From NCBI GenBank assembly GCA_031261605.1, contig JAISJI010000060.1, forward strand, positions 62,001 to 126,000: a DNA stretch of 64,000 nucleotides. The letters are read 5' to 3'. How positions within the stretch are numbered: the first letter of the stretch is position 1; every line of letters starts with the position of its first letter. A model generated the notes under the pieces. That model was not told the origin of the DNA and did not search any database. It worked only from the letters and a program-made list of their open reading frames with translations. This DNA is from Ignavibacteria bacterium. Lineage in GTDB: Bacteria > Bacteroidota > Ignavibacteria > Kapaibacteriales > UBA2268. Shown here in pieces: positions 27,569 through 35,332 of the stretch. The position numbers and the translations under genes were made by a program.

Positions 27569-28657
27569 ATGTCAAGAGCATTCAATTTTAGTGCAGGACC
27601 AGCCGTTCTGCCACTTGAAGTATTAGAAGCTTCTAAGCAAGCGATATACGATTATAATGGGCTGGGTATGTCCATTATGGAAATGAGCCATCGTAGCAAA
27701 GAATACGATGAGATAATTAAGACAGCCCAAGCAGATGTCTTAAAACTTATGGAACTCTCGCCAAATGAATACGATGTGCTATTCCTTGGTGGTGGAGCAT
27801 CTTTGCAATTCTATATGGTTCCATTTAACTTCCTTCGTAAGAAAGCAAACTACATTACGACTGGAGTTTGGGCTTCAAAAGCAGCCAAAGAAGCAGAGAA
27901 AGTTGGCGAGACCAAAATTATCGCTTCTTCTAAGGATACCAATTACAACTATATTCCAAAGGAATATAAAGCAGATGACGATGCAGATTACTTGCATATC
28001 ACTACTAACAACACAATCTACGGCACAGAGTGGTGCAAAGATGTTGAAGGGGTGAAAATACCAGTAGTTGCGGATATGTCCAGCGATATGTTTGCGGTGC
28101 AGCGTGATTTCAAACGCTATGATATGATTTATGCGGGTGCTCAGAAGAACATTGGTCCGGCTGGTGTTACGCTCGTTGTAATCAAAAAGTCCTTCTTAGA
28201 GAAGCGTAAAGATATTGTTTATCCGAATATGCTTAACTATAAGTTGCATATAGATAAAGAGTCAATGTTTAACACTCCGCCTTGTATGAATATCTACGTT
28301 GTGGGTCAAGTTTTGAAATGGGTAATGAAGACAGGTTTGGGCAATGTGGAAGCAAATAACCGCAAGAAAGCCGCTGTTTTATATGACTTTATGGATAATA
28401 GCAATGGTTTCTATACTCCGACCGTTAAAGTGAAAGAAGACCGCTCGCTGATGAATGTTGCATTCCTAATTAAAGGTGGAAACCCAGATTTGGAAGCAAA
28501 ATTCGTAAAAGAAGCAAGAGAGAAGTATAATATGGCTAATTTGAAGGGACATAGAGATGTAGGTGGCTTGCGTGCAAGTATTTATAACGCTTGCCCAATT
28601 GAATGGGTTGAGGCATTGACTAAATTTATGGGCGAATTCCAAGTAGCAAATAAATAA
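27569..28657 (+). CDS. serC: Phosphoserine aminotransferase
   Basis: 362 aa, normal. A PLP enzyme that converts 3-phosphohydroxypyruvate and glutamate to phosphoserine in serine synthesis (also used for PLP synthesis in some bacteria). Signature pieces are the start FNFSAGPAVLPLEVLE, MSIMEMSHRSKEYDEI, FLGGGASLQFYMVPFN, the PLP-binding VADMSSDMF and the Schiff-base lysine in YAGAQKNIGPAGVTLVVI. The C-terminal GGLRASIYNACPIEWVEAL is also typical. The gene stands alone, with a terminator-like hairpin shared with convergent kdd. Confidence 0.97.
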   Translation: MSRAFNFSAGPAVLPLEVLEASKQAIYDYNGLGMSIMEMSHRSKEYDEIIKTAQADVLKLMELSPNEYDVLFLGGGASLQFYMVPFNFLRKKANYITTGVWASKAAKEAEKVGETKIIASSKDTNYNYIPKEYKADDDADYLHITTNNTIYGTEWCKDVEGVKIPVVADMSSDMFAVQRDFKRYDMIYAGAQKNIGPAGVTLVVIKKSFLEKRKDIVYPNMLNYKLHIDKESMFNTPPCMNIYVVGQVLKWVMKTGLGNVEANNRKKAAVLYDFMDNSNGFYTPTVKVKEDRSLMNVAFLIKGGNPDLEAKFVKEAREKYNMANLKGHRDVGGLRASIYNACPIEWVEALTKFMGEFQVANK

Positions 28658-28692
28658 ATATGTTAAATATATTGTGCATTACATAAAATAGC

Positions 28693-28720
28693 GAAGGGGT
28701 TCAAAATTTTGAACCCCTTC
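28693..28720. terminator. Bidirectional hairpin between serC and kdd
   Basis: A perfect self-complementary GAAGGGGTTC...GAACCCCTTC palindrome with no strong T run on either side. Sits between two convergent genes. Confidence 0.65.
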
Positions 28721-28762
28721 AACATATCTACGGTATATGAAAGTGTAAAAACGTCTATTGCA

Positions 28763-29803
28763 CTATGCGTATAAATCTTCGAAAATTTTACGTAATTTGT
28801 CGCTTTCACGCAATTCTTGCAGAGTAATCTCTGCGTGTCCTTTTGTATAACCGTTTCCGACAATCATAGTAACGTCAGAGCCAACTCCTTCAGCACCGAG
28901 TGCTGCCTTTGTGAAACTTGTCGCCATAGAGAAGAAGTATACTAAGCCGGTATCTTTTGTGCAGAGAATGCTTGTCATCTCTGTATCAGGTATATTGACA
29001 TTGTTAATAGTGATGTCTGCCAATTCGCCGTTCGTAATCTTCTCTATTTCTTCTAAAATAGCAACTGGTTGAGTAGCATCAGCACTGAATACATAGTCGC
29101 AGAAGCCCAATGCCTTCAATCTATCGGTGGATTTTTGGCTGTGGCATAGACCGATTACTTTACCGGTAACCCCAGCGCGTTTTTGTGCTTCATAGCAGCA
29201 GAGCATACCGGATTTACCGCCCGCACCAATGATTAGCACAGTATCACCGGGTTTTACCAATTTAGCGGTTTGTGCAGGAGCACCGGCTACATCAAGAGCA
29301 GATAGAGCCAATTTCTCTGGCATATCTGTAGGAATCTTAGCATAGATACCGCTTTCGAACAGAATCGCCTTTCCATCTATATCCACTTGGTCCACATCGG
29401 AGCGTATTTCCTTTATTTTATCTATACGCAATGGTGTTAGAGATAGTGAAACGAGAGTTGCTATTTTATCGCCGACTTTGAGGTCGGTCTTGCCGATGAG
29501 TGCATCGCCAATTTTCTCTACTTTGCCCAATAGCATTCCACCGGAGCCAGTGACAGGATTACGGTGCTTGCCTTGTTTTGCGACATTATCAAGCATAATT
29601 GCTTTGATTTTTTCGTGGTCGCCACCGGCTGCCTCTTCGATTTGTGTAAATGATGCTGAATCTACATTAAGCGTGATTACATCGATAAGTATTTCATTAT
29701 CATAGATTTCGTCCATATTATTATCCAACAAATCTGCTGGCTGTGGAAGCACTCCCACTGGACGGATGACACGGTGCGTGCCATATTTATTGCCTTTTTT
29801 CAT
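28763..29803 (-). CDS. kdd: L-erythro-3,5-diaminohexanoate dehydrogenase
   Basis: 346 aa, normal. In the lysine fermentation pathway it oxidatively deaminates 3,5-diaminohexanoate (made by the lysine aminomutases) to 5-amino-3-oxohexanoate using NAD. The sequence follows the family closely: KKGNKYGTHRVIRPVGVLPQPA at the start, LNVDSASFTQI, NPVTGSGGMLLGKVEKIG, SLSLTPLRIDKI, DVAGAPAQTAKLVKPGD, the Rossmann VLIIGAGGKSGMLCCYEAQKR and the C-terminal YFFSMATSFTKAALGAEGVG. Normally found with kamA/kamDE, kce and kal; here it stands between serC and a carbonic anhydrase. A KamB-like gene is 8.4 kb upstream. Confidence 0.93.
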   Translation of the reverse strand: MKKGNKYGTHRVIRPVGVLPQPADLLDNNMDEIYDNEILIDVITLNVDSASFTQIEEAAGGDHEKIKAIMLDNVAKQGKHRNPVTGSGGMLLGKVEKIGDALIGKTDLKVGDKIATLVSLSLTPLRIDKIKEIRSDVDQVDIDGKAILFESGIYAKIPTDMPEKLALSALDVAGAPAQTAKLVKPGDTVLIIGAGGKSGMLCCYEAQKRAGVTGKVIGLCHSQKSTDRLKALGFCDYVFSADATQPVAILEEIEKITNGELADITINNVNIPDTEMTSILCTKDTGLVYFFSMATSFTKAALGAEGVGSDVTMIVGNGYTKGHAEITLQELRESDKLRKIFEDLYA

Positions 29804-29859
29804 TATAAGACCTTAAAATATAAGTGATTAATATATTGTGTTTAGTTGAGTGGTTTAGA

Positions 29860-30672
29860 TTACTCAGTTTTGCTGATTGGTCTGTTGTTCAATGGCTGGC
29901 ATGGTCTGTTATTGCCGAAATAGATTGCCTTAAAAGCATCTATTTGTGATTTTGACATTGTTATTGGCTTTGCAAATACGTTCCACAAAACTCCTTCGGA
30001 GCAGGGTGGAGTAGTTAATGAGCCATCATAACGATAAACCGTTGCGTTATTTGCTAAAAGTTCGCCAAAATTGATTAATGAAGGTAGGTCTAATATCTTG
30101 CCTTCGGTGTTATGCTTCGGTAGATTTGCAAAAGCATCTGCTAATGTTTTATTTTCAGCACCTTCTTCAATCATAATGCCGACAACCGCAACATCTCCCC
30201 TTGCATTCTTATGGACAATGTGCAGTTCTATTTCATACATTTTGCCATCTATCAAATGCTCGCTTGGCGAGTGTAGATGCGCTTGTTGCACAAAGAAATC
30301 CGCTCCATCCAAAGTTATGTAGTTAAGAGATACATAGCCGTTCTTATGCAACGGGTCTATTTGTATTGTATGTCCATTGTTTTCAATACCAAATAGGTCG
30401 CTACTATAATGAAATACGGGCTTTTTCAATGAGGATGATACCGCTAAATTCTTTGTGGTAATATCAATTGGAGATTGTGATTTACCGTCTTTAGCGATTG
30501 CAAATGCCGGGTCTAACTCGTGCCAGTGTGCTGGACTTACATCACCGGTATAACCCCAATGCTTGTGTTCGCTAGAATGATGGACAGAATGGTCATCTGC
30601 ATAAATAGGTTTAATTATTGCAAATTGCAATAACAATAAGAGAATGGATAGTTGTAAAAAATTACGTTTCAT
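29860..30672 (-). CDS. Alpha-class carbonic anhydrase, secreted
   Basis: 270 aa with a signal peptide (MKRNFLQLSILLLLLQFAIIKPIYA). It interconverts CO2 and bicarbonate in the periplasm or outside the cell. The alpha-family layout is complete: HWGYTGDVSPAHWHEL, QSPIDI, FVQQAHLHSPSEH with two zinc His and the gate residues, ELHIVHKN with the third zinc His, and YDGSLTTPPCSEGVLW, the substrate pocket. Two Cys (C of PPCSEG and RPCQP) are present. It is a single gene next to kdd. In a CO2-releasing fermenter it could help retain CO2 as bicarbonate; that is inference. Confidence 0.95.
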   Translation of the reverse strand: MKRNFLQLSILLLLLQFAIIKPIYADDHSVHHSSEHKHWGYTGDVSPAHWHELDPAFAIAKDGKSQSPIDITTKNLAVSSSLKKPVFHYSSDLFGIENNGHTIQIDPLHKNGYVSLNYITLDGADFFVQQAHLHSPSEHLIDGKMYEIELHIVHKNARGDVAVVGIMIEEGAENKTLADAFANLPKHNTEGKILDLPSLINFGELLANNATVYRYDGSLTTPPCSEGVLWNVFAKPITMSKSQIDAFKAIYFGNNRPCQPLNNRPISKTE

Positions 30673-30817
30673 AAAATGGTAATTAGTTTGTTGTAAAAAA
30701 CATTTATTAGTGCAATATACATAATATTTATTAATTTTTTGTTATATAGGCATACAAAATTTATATTTTTCCGCATAGTAGTATTTGTTTCATAATTTTT
30801 AATTATTTTTGTAAGAG

Positions 30818-30825
30818 TATATTTG
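30818..30825 (+). promoter_or_regulatory. -7 element (TATATTTG) before the coiled-coil gene
   Basis: Exact TAnnTTTG, 27 bases ahead of ATG 30853; no TTG at the expected -33 spacing. Confidence 0.4.
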
Positions 30826-30852
30826 GTATTTTATGAATCAAGAGGTGTTAAT

Positions 30853-31620
30853 ATGCAAGAGCCAAGCAAAGAACCAATAACATATCCATCTTTAACCTTT
30901 GAGAAAGTATGGGCAACGCTTGATAGATTATCCGAAAGGTCGGATAAAGAAGCACGCGAATTACGAGAACAAACGCAAAGAATGAGCGACCAGTTCCGTC
31001 AGGAATTACGTGAGATGTCTGCCGAGACGGATAGACAGATACGTGAGATGTCTGCCGAGACAAAAGCCCGCATCAAGGAAGTGAGCGATAACCTTGATAA
31101 GGATGCCCGCGAGTTCCGCGAAAAAATGGATATATCAAATGCTAAGTTCGACAAAATGAACGAAGAGTTTGATAAAAGAACAAAGCAGATTCGCGAAGAG
31201 ATTGGTGGTATGGGAAACAATAACGGCTTTATGGCAGAAGATTTGTTTTTCAATACATTCAAACAGAAAAAGGAGTTCGCTGGTTATACATTTGACACCA
31301 TAGAGGAGAATACCAAAAAATATGTAAAAAACGGAGGACTAAGAGAGGAATATGATATTATGATGTATAATGGTGATACGGTGGCTATTATAGAAACGAA
31401 ACATAGAGCAAAAGTCAGTGCATTGGAGCAAGTATTAAGAAAAGCAGAGAATTTCCGTAAAATTTTTCAGATATATAAGGATTACAGGTTAATACTTGGG
31501 CTTGCAGCAATGTCTTTTGATAAAGACGTAGTAGAAAAAGCCCAAGAACTTGGCATCGGTGTAGTTAAGTTTGTCGGAGATACGGCTGAATTTCATACAG
31601 AAAATATAAAAGAATATTAA
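30853..31620 (+). CDS. Coiled-coil protein with C-terminal PD-(D/E)XK-like nuclease domain
   Basis: 255 aa. Residues about 15-115 are a charged coiled coil with a repeated unit (REMSAETDRQIREMSAETKARI...). The C-terminal domain (about 125-255) begins GNNNGFMAEDLFFNTF and has EEYDIMMYNGDTVAIIETKHRA, where Asp...(I)ETK fits a nuclease D...ExK core, then LGLAAMSFDKDVVEKAQELGIGVVKF. This combination is seen in uncharacterised DUF3782-type proteins. ATG 30853, preceded by AGAGGTG, is chosen over TTG 30823, which overlaps the -7 box. No partner gene. Role unknown; could be a stand-alone defence or repair nuclease. Confidence 0.72.
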   Translation: MQEPSKEPITYPSLTFEKVWATLDRLSERSDKEARELREQTQRMSDQFRQELREMSAETDRQIREMSAETKARIKEVSDNLDKDAREFREKMDISNAKFDKMNEEFDKRTKQIREEIGGMGNNNGFMAEDLFFNTFKQKKEFAGYTFDTIEENTKKYVKNGGLREEYDIMMYNGDTVAIIETKHRAKVSALEQVLRKAENFRKIFQIYKDYRLILGLAAMSFDKDVVEKAQELGIGVVKFVGDTAEFHTENIKEY

Positions 31621-31757
31621 AAATAGTGTTTGTTTTATAAAAAAAATGTAAATTGCAATACAGAAGCTTAGTGTAATATCATTAATATGATAATATTCCA
31701 CTCGGCTCTTTACTTAACTTATTAATTAACTAATGTTCCACTACGGAGAATTATTAA

Positions 31758-32474
31758 ATGCTAAAAAAAATCGGATGTATCATAGCGATTGTCCTATTAT
31801 CTTTCACGCTACTTAGTTGGTCTGTTGCACCAACAGCAAATTATGTCGCTTATGCGGCTATATTTGAAAGTAATACAGACAAACAGGAATTGGCAACTCC
31901 TACATTACTCGCTGATACCAACCTACAGGACTATTTAGTCACTGATGAGGGCAAATCATCTCACTATGCTCACAAGTTTCATAACAGAAGAACGGCAAGT
32001 GGGGAACTATTTGATATGTATGGCTATACTGCTGCACATAAGAAACTGCCCTTCGGCACTATTGTAAAAGTGCTAAACCCTAATTCACAACAAGCAATTT
32101 TGGTGCGTATTAACGACCGAGGTCCTTTCGTCAAAAAGAGAATTATTGACCTCTCTTACAGAGCGGGAAAATCCATTGGCGCCCTTGGAACCCCCAACAT
32201 TTGCTTGCAGTATTTTGACAACCAGAAGGTTACTGAAAAATTGGACACTTCTTATTTACTCGGCTACTCTGCCGACAATCCATTTATTGTCGTTAAGAAG
32301 AGTTATACCGAAACTTTGAAAGAAGAGACGGACTTTGAAGCAGCAATGAATTATCTAAATTCTATCGCTGACACAACTAAAGATTGCTATCTTTTCATAG
32401 AAGCCGCCAAAACAGAGAGAAACCCGAACTATATTGTTGGGGTTATCAAATCAATCTCTGTCGCAAAGAAATAA
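31758..32474 (+). CDS. Secreted RlpA-like (double-psi beta-barrel) protein
   Basis: 238 aa. A signal peptide/anchor (about 5-35, CIIAIVLLSFTLLSWSVAPTANYVAYA) precedes the RlpA domain at about 70-145: SSHYAHKFHNRRTASGELFDMYGYTAAHKKLPFGT, VRINDRGPFVKKRIIDLSYRA. RlpA proteins are lytic transglycosylases cutting naked glycan strands at septa. The key Asp in NDRGPF and His in AAHKKLP are present. No SPOR domain is seen; the C-terminal 90 residues are not recognised. A strong terminator follows, shared with rpoZ. Confidence 0.88.
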   Translation: MLKKIGCIIAIVLLSFTLLSWSVAPTANYVAYAAIFESNTDKQELATPTLLADTNLQDYLVTDEGKSSHYAHKFHNRRTASGELFDMYGYTAAHKKLPFGTIVKVLNPNSQQAILVRINDRGPFVKKRIIDLSYRAGKSIGALGTPNICLQYFDNQKVTEKLDTSYLLGYSADNPFIVVKKSYTETLKEETDFEAAMNYLNSIADTTKDCYLFIEAAKTERNPNYIVGVIKSISVAKK

Positions 32475-32490
32475 GACAGGAAGCGACACA

Positions 32491-32530
32491 AAAAAAGGAT
32501 GTATCATTACGATACATCCTTTTTGTTTTT
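32491..32530. terminator. Bidirectional terminator between rlpA and rpoZ
   Basis: GGATGTATC / GATACATCC stem with A6 on the left and T-rich tail on the right, so it serves both convergent genes. Confidence 0.88.
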
Positions 32531-32545
32531 ATCTATACCAGCCAA

Positions 32546-33007
32546 TTAAGCAGTAGCATCTTTCTTCCTAGTGGAGCGTTTTGCTTTCGGCTTTGTAGTT
32601 ATCTCTTCTACTTCCTCTATTGGCTCCGGCTCAGCAATAGTTTCAATAGATGCATTTGCCTCTGCTTCTTTAGCGATTCTGGCTGCTTCCACCTCTTCTA
32701 CTAACTTCTCAGCATCGGCTAATGTGTAAGAGAAATGCAGTTTTTCATCATACATCTCTTTCATAGCAATGAAAGTCGGCTTCGGCAGACGCTCAAACTC
32801 GCGGCTTATAGCGAGTTGGTCAGGATTCGCCTTCTCTATTTCATCTGTTGTAGGAACGATATCCTGCATTCTATATCTAAGTTCATAGCGTATATCATCA
32901 TTGATTTGACGGGAGCGAAAACCCATTGCAACAATGGACTGATAGATGGAACCCTTAGCGGATTCTTTCATTTTTAGTAATATTGGATTTACGATGTATT
33001 TTGCCAT
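32546..33007 (-). CDS. rpoZ: RNA polymerase omega subunit, Bacteroidota-type
   Basis: 153 aa. The segment ESAKGSIYQSIVAMGFRSRQINDDIRYELRYRM (about 14-46) corresponds to the omega/Rpb6 core (xIYEAVVxxxxRARQIN). The central NPDQLAISREFERLPKPTFIAMKEMYDEKLHFSY is what I know of omega proteins in Bacteroidota and Ignavibacteria. Omega stabilises the beta' subunit. The C-terminal 45 residues are Glu/Ala-rich, then Lys/Thr-rich (KPKAKRSTRKKDATA), an added basic tail. It has its own very good promoter. Confidence 0.75.
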   Translation of the reverse strand: MAKYIVNPILLKMKESAKGSIYQSIVAMGFRSRQINDDIRYELRYRMQDIVPTTDEIEKANPDQLAISREFERLPKPTFIAMKEMYDEKLHFSYTLADAEKLVEEVEAARIAKEAEANASIETIAEPEPIEEVEEITTKPKAKRSTRKKDATA

Positions 33008-33032
33008 TTGAGGAAACCTTCTTTAAAGATTA

Positions 33033-33062
33033 CAAATATACTAAAAAATAGTTTATTTACAA
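33033..33062 (-). promoter_or_regulatory. Bacteroidota-type promoter of rpoZ
   Basis: Minus strand TTG (33060-33062), 19-base spacer, TATATTTG (33033-33040). The best match in the window to TTG-N19-TAnnTTTG, about 26 bases before the start codon. Confidence 0.75.
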
Positions 33063-33099
33063 AAGAAATATTGATTTTTTATTAAATTTATTGATTGGG

Positions 33100-34101
33100 T
33101 TACGCTACAAAGTTTGTAATACTACCGGGTTGGTTAAAGAAATTTGTTTTATTATATTTCTTATAGGTCTCCAACTGGTTATTGATTGCAGCGGTATTGA
33201 TAGCAGTAGTCACAGATGTATTGTTCTGGCTTTTGCTAATATCTGTAGTGGAGTTAGCATTTGTATTAGTTTTTGCAGAATTACTTTGTGTGTTCTGCCA
33301 TTTAGTGGGGGATTGCGTAGCGGCGGTTGCTTGTGTCTTTGTATCGATAGAATCGCTATTCTCTTCGGTTGCCTTTTGAGTTTTTAATTGCTGCATTTGA
33401 GCGATAATCTGCCGTGCTGATGCAGCCACAGAGAAGTCCTGACCAGATGGGTCAGCAGGAGCCATCGCAGCAGCGATAACCGTTTGCATATTTTGTATAG
33501 TAGCATCGGGATTAGAGGAGTCCGCATCCATACTAACATTCACCTCGCCACCGGTAGCGTATTGATTACCATCGGGACCTTGTGTATATGTGAAACTTGG
33601 ACCGCCTTGTGCTAAGCCACCAGCAGCAGCGAGATGTGCTGCTTCGTGTGCTCTAACTTCTGTATCTATACGTTTCAGTTCTTCAACAAGTTTCTGTTCG
33701 TCATCGCTTAGTTCTTTACCTGCGACTGTAGATGTCTTATCCGAGTTCTTTGAAGCATCTGCTTTCTTTGTGTCATTGGTATCTTTCGTATCACCTGTTT
33801 CTTTTGCGCCTGCTGTTTTATTGGTATCATCGTCTTTCTTTTGTGGAATTGCCGATAGTATAGGTGTGTCATCATCTGTCTTCATTCCTAGCACGTTGCG
33901 TTCGTATTCCTTCACTCGTTGCATACTTATATCGTTCTTATCGAAATCCGATTCATTGGCTTTTCCGATAGGCGATATTGGTGCCACTTCCGGCAATAGC
34001 GCCGCTTGCTGCATCGTAGGCGATGTAGTGTTTGTGCCGTGTAATCGCTCATAAGCAGTTACAGTGCGGTTCTGACTGATTGCTAATAATGATAAAGACA
34101 T
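33100..34101 (-). CDS. SprA-related putative metalloprotease
   Basis: 333 aa. The central part (about 128-235) has KELSDDEQKLVEELKRIDTEVRAHEAAHLAAAGGLAQGG, YTQGPDGNQYATGGEVNVSMD and FSVAASARQIIAQMQ, which match the SprA-related family (CJM1_0395-like), where HEAAH is a zincin-type HExxH. N-terminal (1-125) and C-terminal (250-333) parts are low-complexity, Asp/Lys/Thr and Asn/Gln/Thr-rich, probably disordered. No signal peptide is evident. The substrate is unknown. Confidence 0.82.
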   Translation of the reverse strand: MSLSLLAISQNRTVTAYERLHGTNTTSPTMQQAALLPEVAPISPIGKANESDFDKNDISMQRVKEYERNVLGMKTDDDTPILSAIPQKKDDDTNKTAGAKETGDTKDTNDTKKADASKNSDKTSTVAGKELSDDEQKLVEELKRIDTEVRAHEAAHLAAAGGLAQGGPSFTYTQGPDGNQYATGGEVNVSMDADSSNPDATIQNMQTVIAAAMAPADPSGQDFSVAASARQIIAQMQQLKTQKATEENSDSIDTKTQATAATQSPTKWQNTQSNSAKTNTNANSTTDISKSQNNTSVTTAINTAAINNQLETYKKYNKTNFFNQPGSITNFVA

Positions 34102-34381
34102 AATTTGTTTATAAGAAAAAGTTAATTAAATTTTAAACGGGTAATTCCAGCCGTTTCATCATTTCGCCGAACTATACATACACTATAATCGGCAATTATA
34201 TAATTTTCTATACACTATTCCACAATTTACTAAAAAAATATGAAATAATCGCTATAATATAGTTTTAAATAAATATTTTTTGCGTATATGAAAATATATG
34301 TAGAATTTTTGGAAATCTTTTATTAATTTGCATACATAAAAAATAATTTGAACAAACAATAATAATAACAGAGGTCTAAAT

Positions 34382-34603
34382 ATGGCTAAAGCAATAGGCA
34401 AAATTGTAATCAACTCGGAGGTCTGCAAGGGCTGCGAGGTCTGTATTGTAACCTGCCCACAAAAGTGCATCTCTATCGGAGATAAACTTAATATGAAGGG
34501 CTACACTTATGCTGTCCAAGACGCTACCAATTGTGTAGGTTGCGCTTCTTGCGGTATCATTTGCCCTGATGGTGCTATCACCGTTTACAAAGTAGCAAGA
34601 TAA
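34382..34603 (+). CDS. vorD: 4Fe-4S ferredoxin-type subunit of a 2-oxoacid:ferredoxin oxidoreductase
   Basis: 73 aa. Two full 4Fe-4S motifs, CKGCEVCIVTCP and CVGCASCGIICP, in an otherwise short protein starting AKAIGKIVINSEV. This is the delta subunit of the VOR/KOR type, passing electrons from the catalytic subunits to soluble ferredoxin. vorB starts about 730 bases downstream instead of immediately; the gap is filled by a dead toxin-antitoxin pair, and a hairpin follows this gene. Subunit type (VOR rather than KOR) is inferred from vorB. Confidence 0.82.
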   Translation: MAKAIGKIVINSEVCKGCEVCIVTCPQKCISIGDKLNMKGYTYAVQDATNCVGCASCGIICPDGAITVYKVAR

Positions 34604-34632
34604 TTATCATAATATCATTGCTCATACACCGA

Positions 34633-34655
34633 TTCCTCTCCTTTTTGGGGAGGAA
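34633..34655 (+). terminator. Hairpin after the ferredoxin subunit gene
   Basis: TTCCTCTCC / GGGGAGGAA stem (9 pairs, one G-U) with a T5 loop; no T run after it, so termination is likely but not certain. Confidence 0.55.
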
Positions 34656-34693
34656 ACTTGTGTGTATTTACACCAGATTATATAACGCTATAT

Positions 34694-34954
34694 ATGGAAA
34701 TACTACTAACTTTACCCAACGACACGGAAGCATAGTTCTGGCTTGACTTAGCCAAAGAACGTGATGTACAAGCGTTCCCCGTGCCAGAAAAATATTCACG
34801 CAATAGATTGTTCCTTGGTAACATTGAACCAGAGGGCTGTCCAATAGGTGTTCCAAACGAAGAAACTATGGAGGCACTTAGAGAAGTGGAGAATGGAGAC
34901 GTGCTACATTTTGCAAATTTTGAAGAATACAAGAGGTATGTGAATGCTTTATAG
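34694..34954 (+). pseudogene. Antitoxin pseudogene (RelB/DinJ-like), internal TAG
   Basis: Reads 86 codons from ATG 34694 with a TAG at codon 14 (34733-34735) and otherwise open to TAG 34954. After the break the frame gives FWLDLAKERDVQAF, then PNEETMEALREVENGD and a final FEEYKRYVNAL, the usual end of RelB/DinJ-type antitoxins (NEETxxALxExExG...SFEEYxxxL). It overlaps the toxin frame by 11 bases, as in intact modules. TAG is a normal stop in this genome (rpmJ, tyrS), so this is a disabled gene. Confidence 0.7.
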
Positions 34955-35225
34955 TATTGACCCTACCGTAAAATATATTAAAGATTTGCAATTATCAAGG
35001 AAGCGACAACTGCCGGAGAGCAAACTCGACGAACTGATAGAACTGCTCGCATCCTCAGACGAGCCACTGCCAGCAAAGTATAATGACCACAAACTACACG
35101 GAGTATATGAAGGATATAGAGAATGTCACATTCAGCCCGACTAGCTGCTGGTATATAAGAAATAACAAACCACACTTATCCTGCTATTGATGCGGAACGG
35201 CACTCATTCTGATATTTTTGGGTAA
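34944..35225 (+). pseudogene. YafQ/RelE-family toxin pseudogene with two internal stops
   Basis: From ATG 34944 the frame gives a YafQ-type protein: KYIKDLQLSRKRQLPESKLDELIELLA, EPLPAKYNDHKLHG, GYRECHIQPD, then TAG (35142-35144) where the family has Trp, LLVYKK, TAA (35163-35165), and the same frame continues LILLLMRNGTHSDIFG to TAA 35225. The conserved C-terminal RxGTHSDIF shows that the full gene was once intact; only point changes destroyed it. YafQ toxins are ribosome-dependent mRNA interferases. Its antitoxin is also broken. Confidence 0.82.
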
Positions 35226-35332
35226 ATAGAATAGAATAGAATTCTGCTAAATAAACAACTATAATAAAAACAAACATATACATATTATTAACTAATTGAT
35301 GTTGTTCCTAACGGAAAACATAAGGAGAAACA

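Noticed and set aside
30709-30737. dif-like sequence AGTGCAATATACATAATATT near the skew switch
   Set aside because: Only about 15 of 28 positions agree with E. coli dif by hand alignment, little better than chance in such AT-rich DNA.
34733-35165. Recoding of TAG/TAA as sense codons to explain the interrupted toxin-antitoxin genes
   Set aside because: TAG and TAA end intact core genes here (rpmJ, tyrS, carB), so reassignment is not credible; simple decay explains it.
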